Below are positions 24,905 to 38,100 of a stretch of 64,000 nt of DNA, piece after piece (within the stretch, counting starts at the first letter, position 1; every line of letters starts with the position of its first letter). The DNA comes from Sinohyriopsis cumingii. Lineage: Eukaryota; Mollusca; Bivalvia; Unionida; Unionidae. Position numbers and translations under genes: made by a program. Under the pieces are notes generated by a model. That model did not search any database and had not been told where the DNA came from. It saw only the letters and a program-made list of their open reading frames with translations. The DNA is taken from assembly GCA_028554795.2 (NCBI GenBank), contig CM068835.1, forward strand, positions 35,234,401 to 35,298,400. The letters are read 5' to 3'.

Positions 24905-25012
24905 CTCTTTTCCTATGCAGTTTGTTAGGGAGTAATCAGTAATGTAGTATGGTTGGCACTGAAGGGTCTATGTTGTTTCTGCAGCTGGACTTGACTTTAA
25001 ATATTAACTACT
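24905..25012. mobile_element. dimeric-hairpin MITE, partial copy
   Basis: Keeps the linker (TTAGGGAGTAATCAGTA), the GGGTCTATGTTGTTT arm and the GACTTGACTT end of the family. Confidence 0.65.
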
Positions 25013-27189
25013 TAAAAGACTTTAGTTTAAATTTGTTTAAGAAATTTCAAAAACCTTCTGAACACTGATTACGATACTTAAAATACTACTATAAATATTT
25101 TCTTCAAATTCTGTGATATTATAGATCACTATAAAAATTAGTAAACCATGTCAGTTAGTTTGTTATAAAGGCTTAAATTTTAAATTCATTGTCTGGCATT
25201 GTTGAAAAATTAAATTCAGTCACGATTCTCAATCGCTATAATATTAAAACAATGTTTAACTTAAAATTCCTGACATAGTTCTCTAGAAAATACACCTGTA
25301 TAATACTGCAAATTAACCATCTTTTCATAGGGTATCAATTTTTGTGGACTTCATAGGTTACTGCAAACAACATTTAAAATCCAAATTGACTGATTCTTCT
25401 AAGGAAACAACAAAACATTTTCCCCAGTCCACACATTCAGGTATTAACAATTTTGTTCCCTGAAAAAATCAACTAAAACTGGCAACGTCTCATGGAAGTC
25501 ATCCAAGAAGTTTCGAAGGAGTAGCAATAACAAACTTGTGCTAATGGATGGAAAGATGATGGACAATAGACAACAGGCAATCCCATAAGCCCTTCTGGCC
25601 TATGACAGGTACAGCTGACAACTTAAAAAATCCAAAATGCCTTGAGCCTTCAATCAACCACCTTTCTTACCTTAAAAATGTAATAACTTGAAAATTCCAA
25701 TATCTGCTCTCTGATTCCAGTAATTCCTCCATGAAATGTATTTACAATGATGATTAGAATGTGGAAAGTCTGATTTCTAAATATAGCTACAACAACCACA
25801 TACACACAGGAATGTAGATACCTTGCCAAAGACTTGTTGATAAAAATATCTTGACATTGCATTCCTTTTCTTGAAAGCCCATTCTGTACATAATTTAAAT
25901 AACATGGTAAAAAATAAAACTAGCTGTTTAAGAGAGATTTAATCAAAGTGGTTACTAGCACAAATCAAATTTGTAAAGGAGCAAAAACATGTGAAAGATG
26001 AAAGCAATGCTAAACAATTCTAAAATAAAATAATATTGAAATAAGTTTTAAGTCATTTCATGCAAATACCTAAATACTGACTAAAAGCATACAAAATGGA
26101 TGAATAAAATAGTATGCCCTGAACTGTAATTGTACATAATAATATTTATAATAAATGAAAGATGAAATGATTTATAGAAATAAACCTCACTCTAAATTTT
26201 CTCAAACAAAAGACAGATAAAAGACCAATACAGGTAAAATAAGAGACAAAAGTGATGTGAAAACATGTCTTGTATAATAAACATTCCTAATGAAAAGATT
26301 ATAAGATATATAAAAAAACAGTGTTTTTGGTCATTAAAGAGGTTTGTAAAGACTGAGGTCAATGAATTTAGAGGGAATGGCTATTTACTCTGATAAAACA
26401 TAATAATGGAATAATTGTGTTGCTGTAACAATGGCGGCATAAATAGTAAATTATAGGGTTAAATTCATCAGACTTAATTCCCTTGGGAAAAGGCATCACC
26501 ATCTTTTGAGCTAAGCAAATGTGTACCTTGCATAAACTTTTAATTACACATCTTCAGTCAACATACTGTTTTTTTTCCAAGGCACAGGAATGTATGCATA
26601 TATTCTTAAAAAATGGAATAAATTTAAGCCTTGAATTTCAGAACACCAATAATCGACAGTCACTTCAATGATGACAGTTCCACTGTATATAAAAACATGT
26701 AAACAATAGTGTGGGAAAAGAATCCTCATATCTGCTCATCCCTTGGGACATGCACAGAGCAAAAGCCACTCAACCAATCAATGACTTGGCTTGTCCCATG
26801 ATACAATATGATTATGTATATGTATAAAAATGTTTAATGAATTTCCAATATATTGTAAAATGATATTTATACTATTCCCTTATTACAACGCTGTCTGTAG
26901 GAGCCACAGAATATACTACCTTAAAGCAATACAACCTTAATATGAAGTACATGAAACACATTCACCACTTAATAGGATCCATGTCCATACTGATTTTAAT
27001 AACTTGAACTGTGTTATAGGGAAGGCACATTACATACCACACTCATTGTTTAATAGTCCTCTATGTAGGCACCAGTAAAACATGAATGACTGCAAATTAC
27101 CAACCAACAGGTCTTAATGACCTAGTCCTTTGGTCAAGGTATGCATTCTTGAATGACACTGTATTCTTAATTTTTTACAAGACTTACAA
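25013..27189. other. no gene seen; short dispersed repeat at 25495-25620
   Basis: The 25495-25620 stretch (GTAGCAATAACAAACTTGTG ... CCCATAAGCCCTTCTGGCCT) resembles the 82-bp unit repeated at 37.5-37.7 kb. No gene is recognisable elsewhere in the interval. Confidence 0.5.
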
Positions 27190-27720
27190 AGATGTCAACT
27201 TCGAACTATTTGACACCTGAATCTATGCTTCTTTATTATCACAAGTCAAGCCATCCACAAAATTTGGTCAAGGAACTTGAGAACAAAAGTTATTCTGAAA
27301 ACCCCAAATTGTTTGGGCTACAATTACCTTGCTTTAACCTTCTGACCCCCAAATCGAAAGACCTCTTCCAAATCTTATGTACATACCCTCCTCCATAAGC
27401 TTTGGTCAATATATATGGTCTACAACTAGTTGCAATGCAAAAAGAAACAATAAAACATTATGATAATAAAAAAATCTTCATTCAGTGACCTTGACCTTTA
27501 ACCTTCTGATCCAAAATCAATAGGTTTTCTTCTTACCCAATATGTATAAATCATCTATAAAACTTTACTGAAGGTACATGGTCATTAACATATTTTTTGG
27601 GTGCAGAAACCCTTTTCTTACCTAAATCACAAAACATTCACCTTCTGACCCCCAATTTGATAGGCTTCCTCCTCATCCCACATACAAGCCATGTTGACTG
27701 TCAACATAATAGGGGAATTT
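27190..27720. repeat. degenerate tandem repeat
   Basis: The phrase CCTTCTGACCCCCAA, with variants, recurs near 27340, 27500 and 27640, each followed by a stretch like ATAGGCTTCCTCCTCATCCC. This suggests three or four diverged units. Confidence 0.55.
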
Positions 27721-29391
27721 TGAGATTTATTCTTTAAATGTTAAAGGCAAAAAATGGAAATATTAAAATAAAGGAAAAGCAAAACCAGTTACCTGCATTA
27801 AAAACTGTAAATTGCTATTTATTTCTTTTCTCTAAAAAGTATTTGGTATCTGTAACACAAAACTAATACAGATTCATATTAATACTGTAATTTGGTATTC
27901 TGAACATTAGGACCACAATGATCAGTATTATACAAAATAACAATCTTATGTACAGTATATATTAATGAGACTTAAAGATACTTTTTCATGAAAATAATCA
28001 ATAATGGATAAAACTAGTGAAATATGCTATTAGATATTCATATTAGATTGAAATGTCAACAAGAAAACACCTGAGAAACACCAGATGATTTTGCATTTAA
28101 AACATATTATACAGTGGATTTTCTCATTGAATGTTTTCTGAATATTTTGTAAAAAAACAATGCAAGTTTTACCCTCAAAGAAAGAAAAAAAATCAAGTGG
28201 AATACAAAGAACTATTAATATCCCCATATCCTTCTGGTTACAAGGAAATGTGTTTTTCAAAACTGATAAATATATAAACACTAATTTAGCCAGATTATAT
28301 ACTAAAATGGGTGACCTACTTTATGCTGCTGTTCTAAAGCCAAGCATGCAACAAAGGTTTTAAAACTGATAATTACATAACAACCCAGCCAGATTACAGA
28401 ATAAAATGCATGTTTCAGTTTGATGACAATTCTCTTCGACTTAGGTTACCAATAGTAATATGGTAATTCCTGAAAAACCATTTTAGAAGCTAAACCAATT
28501 AAAGTTACTAATGCATTAAAGTTACTAACGCATAAAAAGTTGCAAGAGCTCTAAAAATGGTATACTACTGATCATGAGCAATCTATACAGCAAAAGCATC
28601 GATTTAAGAGATAATGATTTCATCTTGATGATCGACCATCCTGATGATACATTTCTGGTGACAAGCTGGAAGTCCCTGGATTAAATGGGACATTTTATGT
28701 GTAGTCTTATGGAAAAAAATCCATTAAAGATCTCCAATTAAGGTAAACTCAATTTACATAGTTTCTTTTCAAACCTATGGTGGTATGTGATTAACTTACA
28801 TCCTCCTTTAAGTCACCACTGATTACTGTTCAACTTGGACTAAAGAATTCCTTTTGATCAGACCAATAATCATGCTTGATTATGTGTAGATTTCTGTATG
28901 ACAAATTACTTAATGTCATTATGGCACCCACTCGGCAAGAATCTGGTACAAGATAAACCTTTCCTTCTTTGTATCTCATTCTTTGCCTCCCAATTTTCTA
29001 ATTACATTTACAGTGTTTTCATTTTAGAAAGGTAATTTAATTATTCATCATACCATTCTAATTATAACTGTATCAGATTAGATTATATTGGAATGTGTTT
29101 GTTCATAATTTCTTTTATTCTGTTCTATGCTGGCATAACTGTTAGCAAATTAGTTTTATTTAAAGATAAATGTACATTGTAATAAGTTAAATTGTTGAGG
29201 GAAGTGTTACTGTATATAATAAAGTTTCTTGCTCAAAATCAAAACAGATCTTTAAATACAGAAACAGATTAACAATGTAAATAGGCAAATTGAAACGTGC
29301 TTTATCATTTTCAAATACTTTAAGGTAAATAAGCTGCAACATAAAAGAAAATGAAAAGCAACTTCTAGAATAATAAAAGTGAGGGAGAAGG
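27721..29391. other. no gene seen
   Basis: AT-rich with overlapping chance frames at 28030-28363. Nothing recognisable. Confidence 0.45.
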
Positions 29392-29615
29392 CATACTGCC
29401 TATACTCACTTAAAAGACAAGTCGAACAGCAAAACTGCACAGTCCCAGATCTGCCATCACATAATGTGCCGGCAGATTTGGGTCGGTGTAGTTTGTTAGG
29501 AGTAATCAGTAGAACAAACAATACAGACCCTGATCTGCAGACACATCAAGCTATGACATATCAGGATCTCTGTTGTTTGCAGCTTGGCATGACTTATAAG
29601 CAAGTACATACAGTA
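29392..29615. mobile_element. dimeric-hairpin MITE, full copy
   Basis: Left end TACTGCCTATACTCACTT and right end AAGTACATACAGTA are inverted relatives. Hairpin one runs AAACTGCACAGTCCCAGATC to CAGATTTGGGTCGGTG; hairpin two runs CAATACAGACCCTGATCTGC to CAGGATCTCTGTTGTTTGC. The apparent protein frames across it are shadows of the palindromes. Confidence 0.8.
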
Positions 29616-30149
29616 TGTTATTCAACTGACGCATGCCAAATGCTAAGCAATGTTGAACTTTGGAGCTTTTTATGGGTAGAAAGTACACTCAAACTTATTG
29701 TCATTGTGAGAATCTGTATGTACTCAGCCCAAAGATGAGAACATAGCAAAGTTTTGCTTAGCCCATCCAGTTTTCCTGCCCCCTGGAAGTTGGAAGATTT
29801 ATCAGTTAATCCTTGGATGATGATCATAACAGGCAACAAGTTTCACAATAATTCAAAAACAAATTGCTAAAAAAAATAATAAAGAAGTTACATTAATGAG
29901 ATTTTTGTGTCATGCGATGCATAAGATACAAAACAAAAAAGGGCAATAACTCTAACAAAAATTATGTCACAAACTGATTTATCAATATTCATATCTCCAG
30001 GTCATGAACATTATATTTACAGCCTGATGGCAATCCATCAAAAACTGTAGGACTAGTTGCGCTAACAAGATTACAACATAAAATGTACTGAACTATAATA
30101 TAAAAAAGGCAATAACAAAAATTGTGGCACCAAGTAATCTGTGTGCGTG
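29616..30149. other. no gene seen
   Basis: No feature recognised. Confidence 0.5.
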
Positions 30150-30455
30150 TGTGTTATTTGGATTTTTAAAGTAGTTTTAATTTTTTTATAGTCATATTGC
30201 TATGATGTCTGCAGTGTGGCAGTTTATAGTGATGTCTAACACTGGGGCATCATGCCACAGACATGTAGCATGATGTCCCTCCCCGTCACATCATCCTGAC
30301 ACCAGGACAACCAGTCCTAACACTAACCTCTTAATGCTGAGCGCCAAGCAAGGCAGCTGTTAGTACCATTGTTTTATAAGTCTTTGGTATGACTTGGCTG
30401 GGGATCGAACCCATGACATCCCACATATGAGGCAGATGCTCTAACCACTAGGGTG
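30150..30455 (-). repeat. tRNA-derived SINE, family A
   Basis: Near full length. The minus-strand tRNA-like head lies at about 30385-30455 (GGGATCGAACCCATGACATC and CTCTAACCACTAGGG on the plus strand). The shared body extends down to the start of the unit at about 30160. Confidence 0.8.
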
Positions 30456-31169
30456 GAGTGGAGAAGAATGACATAAGGACAAATAGTGACTACTTGAGAG
30501 TGACGACGATGAAGAGTAATCTAATGCAACAGACTAAACTTCATCTAAAAAGCAATCTTAAAAGCTGTTCTTTTGTGATATTCTTTAAATATCCCACTTT
30601 TTTAGTTTTTTCTTTATCTTAAAATTTTTAAAATTTATTTGTCATGATCAGGTGCAGCATACTGATGGGAAAGATCAGAGAAAAAGTCAAATGCTGGCTT
30701 ACCGTAAACAATTCAAATGTCATGTAACAAATGAGCATGATCTTAATAGCCAACTTTTGGCACAACTGAAGTGAAATGATCATGATTTTAAAACTTATTA
30801 TATCACATGCACATTATATGGCAGAAGTAAGTTTTTCCCCTCATTTTGAGTTGAAAATTGGGGTGTGCATTATATTATATCAATGCACATTATATGCATA
30901 CATCAATTACAGTAGTAGGCAAGAACTCGAACAAATATTGCAGTAACAAAGTAAGTCGTTAATATGCACATCTTCATGTGACCATAATATTTATCAACCT
31001 TCATGGCAATCCATCAAACCATGGGCCTAGATAAATACTAATGTAACTGGAAGAATGGACATGAAGATTACAATATAGAGACAAGGCATAGAGTAACCAT
31101 CATTTTTGTCATATCATCTCACATACTACATCCAAGAACATCTGCAGAAAACAATCTTGTTTGGTACTT
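30456..31169. other. no gene seen
   Basis: No feature recognised. Confidence 0.5.
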
Positions 31170-31400
31170 GGATGCAAAGCTGCCCCATTTTAAAATATTA
31201 ATAACGGTAAAGTTTGCTTTCCAACTTTGACACAAAGCTGTGCCATTTTAAGACATTAATAATGGTAAAGTTTGCTCTCCAATCTCGATGCAAAGCTGTC
31301 CTATTTTAAGACATTATAATGGTAAAAGTTTGCTCTTTGACTTCGATGCACACCTGTCCATTTTAACAAATTAATAATGGCAAAAGATACTAAATCTTAT
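31170..31400. repeat. degenerate ~60-bp tandem repeat, four units
   Basis: The phrase GATGCAAAGCTGTCC with CATTTTA, then TAATAATGGTAAAGTTTGCT, recurs with starts near 31170, 31230, 31290 and 31347. Confidence 0.8.
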
Positions 31401-31639
31401 TATGCTACCCAAAAAATAATTTAAAAAATATTAATTTCTCATTTAGGCTGCAACCTGATGATCTCTCTTTCATCAGATCTGGAATTAAGTCATAGTCTGT
31501 CTTTTGTGTTAATCTTTGAACTCTGTCAAACACCTGTAATAAATAATTTGTGCCAGCAAATGCCAGTGTTGAACATTCAACAATGATATGTAATCATCCA
31601 TATCAAATTGATCATCAGCTGTTCAAAAACAAAATTTAA

Positions 31640-34200
31640 CAAGAGTCCAAAATGAGCCCAATCTCACTCATATGACTCACATAAAAAGTGACTGATACGT
31701 GCAGATATTGCTCATAATCAGAATCATCCATGACTGTAAATGACATAGGCTTATATCTATACCAAGTCTGATCAAAGTATGATCAGAAATACGGCCAACA
31801 GACAGGTAAAAAGATGGCCCAATTGGATAAGAAAATACCTCTTTAAATATTGCCCATAATCAAATTCATCTGAAATATTCATGATGTAAGTTTATAAGTC
31901 TGATCCAAATCTAAACATATACAGCTTCAAAAGTGACAACAAACTCAGATAAATAGCTTCTACTGGCAATAAACTCAGATATACAGCTTCTATTGTCAAC
32001 AAACTCAGATAAACAGCTTCTATTGTCAACAAACTCAGATATACAGCTTCTATTGTCAACAAACTCAGATAAACAGCTTCTACTGGCAATAAACTCAGAT
32101 AAACAGCTTCTATTGGCAATAAACTCAGATATACAGCTTCTATTGTCAACAAACTCAGATAAACAGCTTCTATTGGCAATAAACTCAGATAAACAGCTTC
32201 TATTGGCAATAAACTCAGATATACAGCTTCTATTGTCAACAAACTCAGATAAACAGCTTCTATTGGCAATAAACTCAGATAAACAGCTTCTATTGGCAAT
32301 AAACTCAGATAAACAGCTTCTACTGGCAATAAACTCAGATAAACAGCTTCTATTGGCAATAAACTCAGATATACAGCTTCTATTGTCAACAAACTCAGAT
32401 AAACAGCTTCTATTGGCAATAAACTCAGATATACAGCTTCTATTGTCAACAAACTCAGATAAACAGCTTCTATTGGCAATAAACTCAGATATACAGCTTC
32501 TATTGTCAACAAACTCAGATAAACAGCTTCTATTGGCAATAAACTCAGATAAACAGCTTCTACTGGCAATAAACTCAGATAAACAGCTTCTATTGGCAAT
32601 AAACTCAGATAAACAGCTTCTATTGGCAATAAACTCAGATAAACAGCTTCTATTGGCAATAAACTCAGATATACAGCTTCTATTGTCAACAAACTCAGAT
32701 AAACAGCTTCTATTGGCAATAAACTCAGATATACAGCTTCTATTGTCAACAAACTCAGATAAACAGCTTCTATTGGCAATAAACTCAGATATACAGCTTC
32801 TATTGTCAACAAACTCAGATAAACAGCTTCTATTGGCAATAAACTCAGATAAACAGCTTCTACTGGCAATAAACTCAGATAAACAGCTTCTATTGGCAAT
32901 AAACTCAGATAAACAGCTTCTATTGGCAATAAACTCAGATAAACAGCTTCTATTGGCAATAAACTCAGATATACAGCTTCTATTGTCAACAAACTCAGAT
33001 AAACAGCTTCTATTGGCAATAAACTCAGATATACAGCTTCTATTGTCAACAAACTCAGATAAACAGCTTCTATTGGCAATAAACTCAGATATACAGCTTC
33101 TATTGTCAACAAACTCAGATAAACAGCTTCTATTGGCAATAAACTCAGATAAACAGCTTCTACTGGCAATAAACTCAGATAAACAGCTTCTATTGGCAAT
33201 AAACTCAGATATACAGCCTCTAGAGTGGCAATAAACTCACTCGGATACCAGAATACTTCATTAATATAAGTTGTTCATGTTAATAATGACAAAAAGTCTC
33301 AATTCTGCCTGATATGAGTTTATATACAAATATTAATCAAATATGGTGTCTTGAGTTGTTACAAGTTCAACCAATTGTATTCAAGTTTGCCTCATTAATA
33401 TGCATGAATACTACTCATCAAAATGTCAAACATCTTGTTGATAGAAGTCTGCATTACAAGTACGATTAAGTTTTGTCAAAATACAACGTCCAAAGAGATA
33501 GTCTGAAAAATCTGAGACAATAAATGATCATTAATCTTGCTCACCAATCAACTTTTCAGCGCTCTTTATGGCATAAGTTTATATACAAAGTGTGATAATC
33601 ATGTGACCTGAAATACAGAGTCTGTAGTAAAACTAGCTCAATAAGATGCCAGATCATATCATTAATGTGTTTTGATCCCACTAATTACCAAAGGTTTCCA
33701 AGGTCATATGACATTAAGCTACATATCAGGTTTGATCAAAATCTGAACAGAAATATGACCTCAAGAGTTGGAGCAAACTCAGCCAATAGATTCAAGACCA
33801 CCTTATTAATAGGCACTGCTTGAACTCATCAACAAACACATCTATGGTCTTAATTACATAAGCCAATATACCAATTCTGATCAAATTCTGCTATATAAAA
33901 TAAAGCCTCTAAAATGTTAACAAGATTTGTCAATCGGATGCAAGATCAAGTTCTCTAACATGCATGGATATCACTCACAATCAAACTAATTAATGATCTT
34001 GACGATACATGCTTACATATTGTCTGATCAGAAATGTGTTCACTGATGTGGTATCAAGCTCAGCCAATCAAATGCAAGATCACCACATTAATATGCATGT
34101 AGGTCAGTTGTAAATGATCTCATCCAAGATCTTTCTTATGTATGCTTATATACCATGTCTGGTCCAAATCTGATCAAAGTGCAGGACCTAGGGTGTTTGC
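31640..34200. repeat. degenerate ~140-bp tandem repeat surrounding the 30-bp array
   Basis: Landmarks CAGCCAATC.ATGCAAGATC, ATTAATATGCATG, TATACCAAGTCTGATCAAA and GAACAGAAATA recur at about 33370, 33520, 33635, 33780, 33930 and 34065. Two more partial units lie before the 30-bp array (31680-31920). Spacing is 115-152 bp, mostly near 140. The minus-strand PLD gene ends just beyond it, so the array lies downstream of, or within, its 3' region. Confidence 0.7.
31921..33240. repeat. 30-bp tandem array with 300-bp higher-order period
   Basis: About 43 units end in AAACTCAGAT. Three monomer types alternate: A (AAACAGCTTCTATTGGCAAT), B (ATACAGCTTCTATTGTCAAC) and C (AAACAGCTTCTACTGGCAAT). From 32341 the order ABABABACAA repeats every 300 bp: 32341-32640, 32641-32940, and again from 32941 to the end of the array. 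Because 30 is a multiple of three and no stop occurs, both strands stay open for more than 400 codons, with ten-residue repeats. I see no start context, splice sites or codon bias to support a protein. Confidence 0.97.
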
Positions 34201-34407
34201 AAACAAGTACTATCTGACAGGCAATGTATGCAGACCTATACCATAAGCCCACTTGTCCTTCTATGTGAGCTAAAAATCAGACATTATTGTTTAGTGACCA
34301 CCTGTAAAGAGTCATCAATTGCAAGTGATGGTTATATATTTCAAAAGATACTACCAATGCCAGATGACAATTTTAACTTATGGGATAACATGTATTAAGC
34401 CATGCAC

Positions 34408-34413
34408 TTTATT
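34408..34413 (-). terminator. candidate PLD polyadenylation signal
   Basis: This is the first canonical AATAAA on the minus strand downstream of the PLD stop codon, which would give a 3' UTR of about 480 bases. Position is the only evidence. Confidence 0.35.
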
Positions 34414-34877
34414 CAAAGGATACCTGTCCTATCTTGTCCATCTTTCATAAATAAACCTTTGTAGAGCAATGACCTGCCTAGTCTGAAGCACTTACATTGC
34501 TAAGAACACCTATACTGAAAAGTTAACTGTCATGTGTAATAAGCTAAACAAATACAAAACAGTTCAAGTAGTAATCTGTGAAAGAAAGATTACTTAATCA
34601 TCAAGGTAATAAGTAATTAAACATAATAAAAACTCACTTTTTGAAAGTGGTAACAAAAATTACACTGAAATAAATATTCACCTGCAAGAGCCATTTGTCA
34701 TATAGGTGACAACATGTAGTAAAACAAGCTGCCTGTGGAAATGATCAGCAGGATGGCTCATCTTGGTCATTTGAATGCAATAATCTTCATCTGCAGTAAG
34801 TTCTCAGTTTTCTGATGGCTGTTGGGTTTAGGCAAATTGTGTTCTGCAATATTCTAATATTGATTATACCATCCCAA

Positions 34878-35105
34878 TTATACCCAAGTTTTGCTTGGGA
34901 GCATGGCTTCCCGATTTGGTCCAACTGGAATGATGCTATCCTCTTCTTCCAGAAACAGCAGTGGCATTAAGACCAGGCGACCTTGCACTTTTTTCAGTTC
35001 TTCTCTGGCCATCTGTGGATCACTTTCAACCAGAGCTCCTGAATTTGTGAATGATTTAATCCCAGAGAATGTCTTCACATTGTCATCTGGAATGCACCTG
35101 AACAC
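34878..35105 (-). CDS. PLD1: PLD exon, terminal, with stop codon
   Basis: Acceptor CATACTAG precedes GTG TTC AGG. It encodes 75 residues (VFRCIPDDNV ... REAMLPSKTWV) and a stop. The length and the EELKKVQGRLV segment match the conserved PLD C-terminal region. Phase 0. Confidence 0.93.
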   Translation of the reverse strand: MFRCIPDDNVKTFSGIKSFTNSGALVESDPQMAREELKKVQGRLVLMPLLFLEEEDSIIPVGPNREAMLPSKTWV

Positions 35106-38100
35106 CTAGTATGAAACAGAAGGATATTTCTCATTAAAGTATTCAAAGTTCTTGTATACTAACTTGTTACTCATTCTAAGCTTCTGTAGCATATGTCAGT
35201 ATCTTACAGAGTGTTCAATCAACTATATAAAATAGGTCACAGCAACCCAGGTTTTGTATTTAATCCAAAGATATGCCTATAATTAATAAACTTTTAATAG
35301 AGTTTAAAGTCCTGGAAAACTGGTATTCATGACCCAATTTTAAAGCTTTCGCCTGTTCACCTTTATAACTTTTGTTTCAAGCTGTACTCTTGGTGTATGT
35401 TTTGTAGCAATGGATGACAAGAAAACTAACTATTGTGCCATGACTGGATTGCAAAACATTATTATTATTATTATTATTACTTTTATGACTCCATGAGAAA
35501 CAATGTCTGAGAAAACAACCTAAACACAAACCTTAACATACAGAAACTGAGCTCAATGAAAAATAAAATAAAAATCACTGAACCATGAAATAACCCTCAC
35601 AGTGACCTGTTTCAACTGGTTGCTATAGGCTACAGAACTTATCATGACATGAAATAGAATGTGTGATTTGGATTTTTAATGTAGTTTTAACAATTTTTCG
35701 GATATATCGCTATGATGTCTGCAGTGTGGCAGTTGATAGTGATGCCTAGCACTGGGGCACCATGTCGCAGACAAGTAGCATGATGTCCCACCCAGTCGCA
35801 TTATCATGACACCAGACTGACCAGTCCTAACATTTACCTCTTAATGCTGAGCACCAAGCGAGGCAGCTGTTAGTACCATTTTTGTAAGTCTTTGGTATGA
35901 ATCAACCTGGTTTCAAACCCATGAAATAGAGTTTTATGACTTCACTGGCAACAGTGCCTGAGAAAACAAATTTTCATCAAAAGTTATATTTCTCTGAGAA
36001 TACTTACCAATTACATTTATGTTAGAGTTTGAACTTCAGGTACCTGTGAATCAATACAGAATATAATAAAAGTATATAAGGGAAGAAACTTCATTTATAA
36101 CTACCTGTCCTCTCTCTGCTAGTTGGCCACCAATATACTGATATTTATCAGTTCATGCTTGTGCAACACAATGATGATGATGCTTGCATTTATGGGTGGA
36201 GTGGTAGGGCTTATCCAAAATCTGATTAGTTAAGCATTCCAAGAAATATATAATTTACAGAAACTCTGATTTCTCCATGCAATATATTACTTACTACATT
36301 TAAATTAGAAGGATCGGTCAGGAAAGGAGGAAACAACATGAGATGAATAGGTAGAGGAAATGCAAAGGCATCAATCCTCTATCCTGGTAACACAGGACAT
36401 AATGAAAGGGTCCTGTTGTTCTTGTAAGACCATTTTCAAAAGTGGTAGCACAAGTGAAGGATAACAATGAAACTGCTGTTTCCTTAGCTATGTTTGGAAC
36501 AGAAAATCCCATACATTTCAGATCTGTTGAATAAATAGATGGACAGGCAACTGACAGTGTTCGGATCTATTAAATACCGGATATAGTAGATGGCGTAACA
36601 GCTATGCATGGGAAAGAACCAAATTGGTCCCCATAAAAAATAATATGACCAGACATTTGCAATCCGGCCCACTAGAAAACTACCTCTTATCATAAACAGT
36701 GAAGAACAGCCAATTAGCTCGGTTGGCCAGAAACGGAGATGGCAGAAAAAGTCATAATTAGCACATGTGGTTTGCTGGACTACGTGTATGAGGTCAGTTG
36801 GAGACATATGAGCCTGCCTTGACAGGAACTCCTACTATGGCATGTGGGTATTTGGGAAGGTGAGTGTATGGGGAACTCCTACTATGGTGTGTGTGTTTGG
36901 GAAAGTGGGTGTATTTCCCATATTTTTATGTCTGCTACAGTCACTTCTGATCAGCTGGAAGCAGAGTAGAAAATCATGGATGCACCAAAATTTTCACCTT
37001 CTCATTCTTTGTCAGAGTCTCGGATGGAAAGAATTATTTTGAGAAACATCATAAACAATGTTTGAAGTCAGGGGATTTTGTATGTTGCTTGTCTTACCTA
37101 CTTTGTAAATCTGACATGGATGTACTGTGAAAACTTATTCCTTTCCCCATACACCCACCTTCCCAAACACACACGCCATAGTAGGAGTTCCCCATACCCC
37201 CACCTTCCCAAATACACACATGCCATAGTAGTTCCCCATACACCCACCTTCCCAAACAGTGCTCAAAAATATTTGAAACACAGAGTGAAGCTTGTGACAT
37301 CCAAGTTGTCAGATGCTGAAGATTTTATCCTTCATCCTAATATACATCCACTAGCACCACCACATTATATTTCAAGAGGTCTTGAGTGGTGACAAGATTT
37401 ACAAAATTGTCGATGTGGTGGCCATATTAAATGTCTGAACTGCACCATTTTTATTTAGAACCAGCTAGATCATGGGATGAATGTGTCTCTAAAATTTCAT
37501 GGCAACACTCCAAATAGTTTAGGAGGAGTAACAATAACAACACTGTGTTAACAGGCAGATGATGGATGAAAGGCCATCTCATAAGTTCCTCTGGTCTATG
37601 ACTAGTAGAGTAACAATAACAACACTGTGTTAACAGGCAGATGATGGATGAAAGGCCGTCTCATAAGTTCCTCTGGTCTATGACTAGTAGAGTAAAAAGC
37701 CAAGAAGATTTATAAAACAGAACACAAAACACAAGTCCCCAAAAGGACTGATGCTATATTGGCTGAAAATGATTTCTAGGAATTCAAGGTAAGACAATTT
37801 CTTCCTTTTAACTACAGAGTTCAGAAACCATCCATAATATACTTCAGCATTAACAAGATTTCCATTTAGAAGGGGGTTTGCATAAGAAGTCTTTCAGTGA
37901 ATAGTCCATGCTGATATGACCATCCATTTAAGAGTCATAGTGATTTTCAAGATGGTTGCTGTTGTTGCCAGACTGAATGTCCAAGCAGCATCAATTTCTT
38001 TAGGACAATTAGACCATGGGATGGATGTGTGTATAATGTTTCATAACAATCCTCAAAACAGTTCATAAGGAGATGTAATAACAAACTAGTTCAAATGGAC

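Noticed and set aside
29252..29521. Small protein with NKLHRP..AGTLCDGRSG motif, seen at several loci
   Set aside because: The same peptide appears wherever the dimeric-hairpin MITE occurs (also 18846-19133 and 54855-55133); it is a translation of the repeat.
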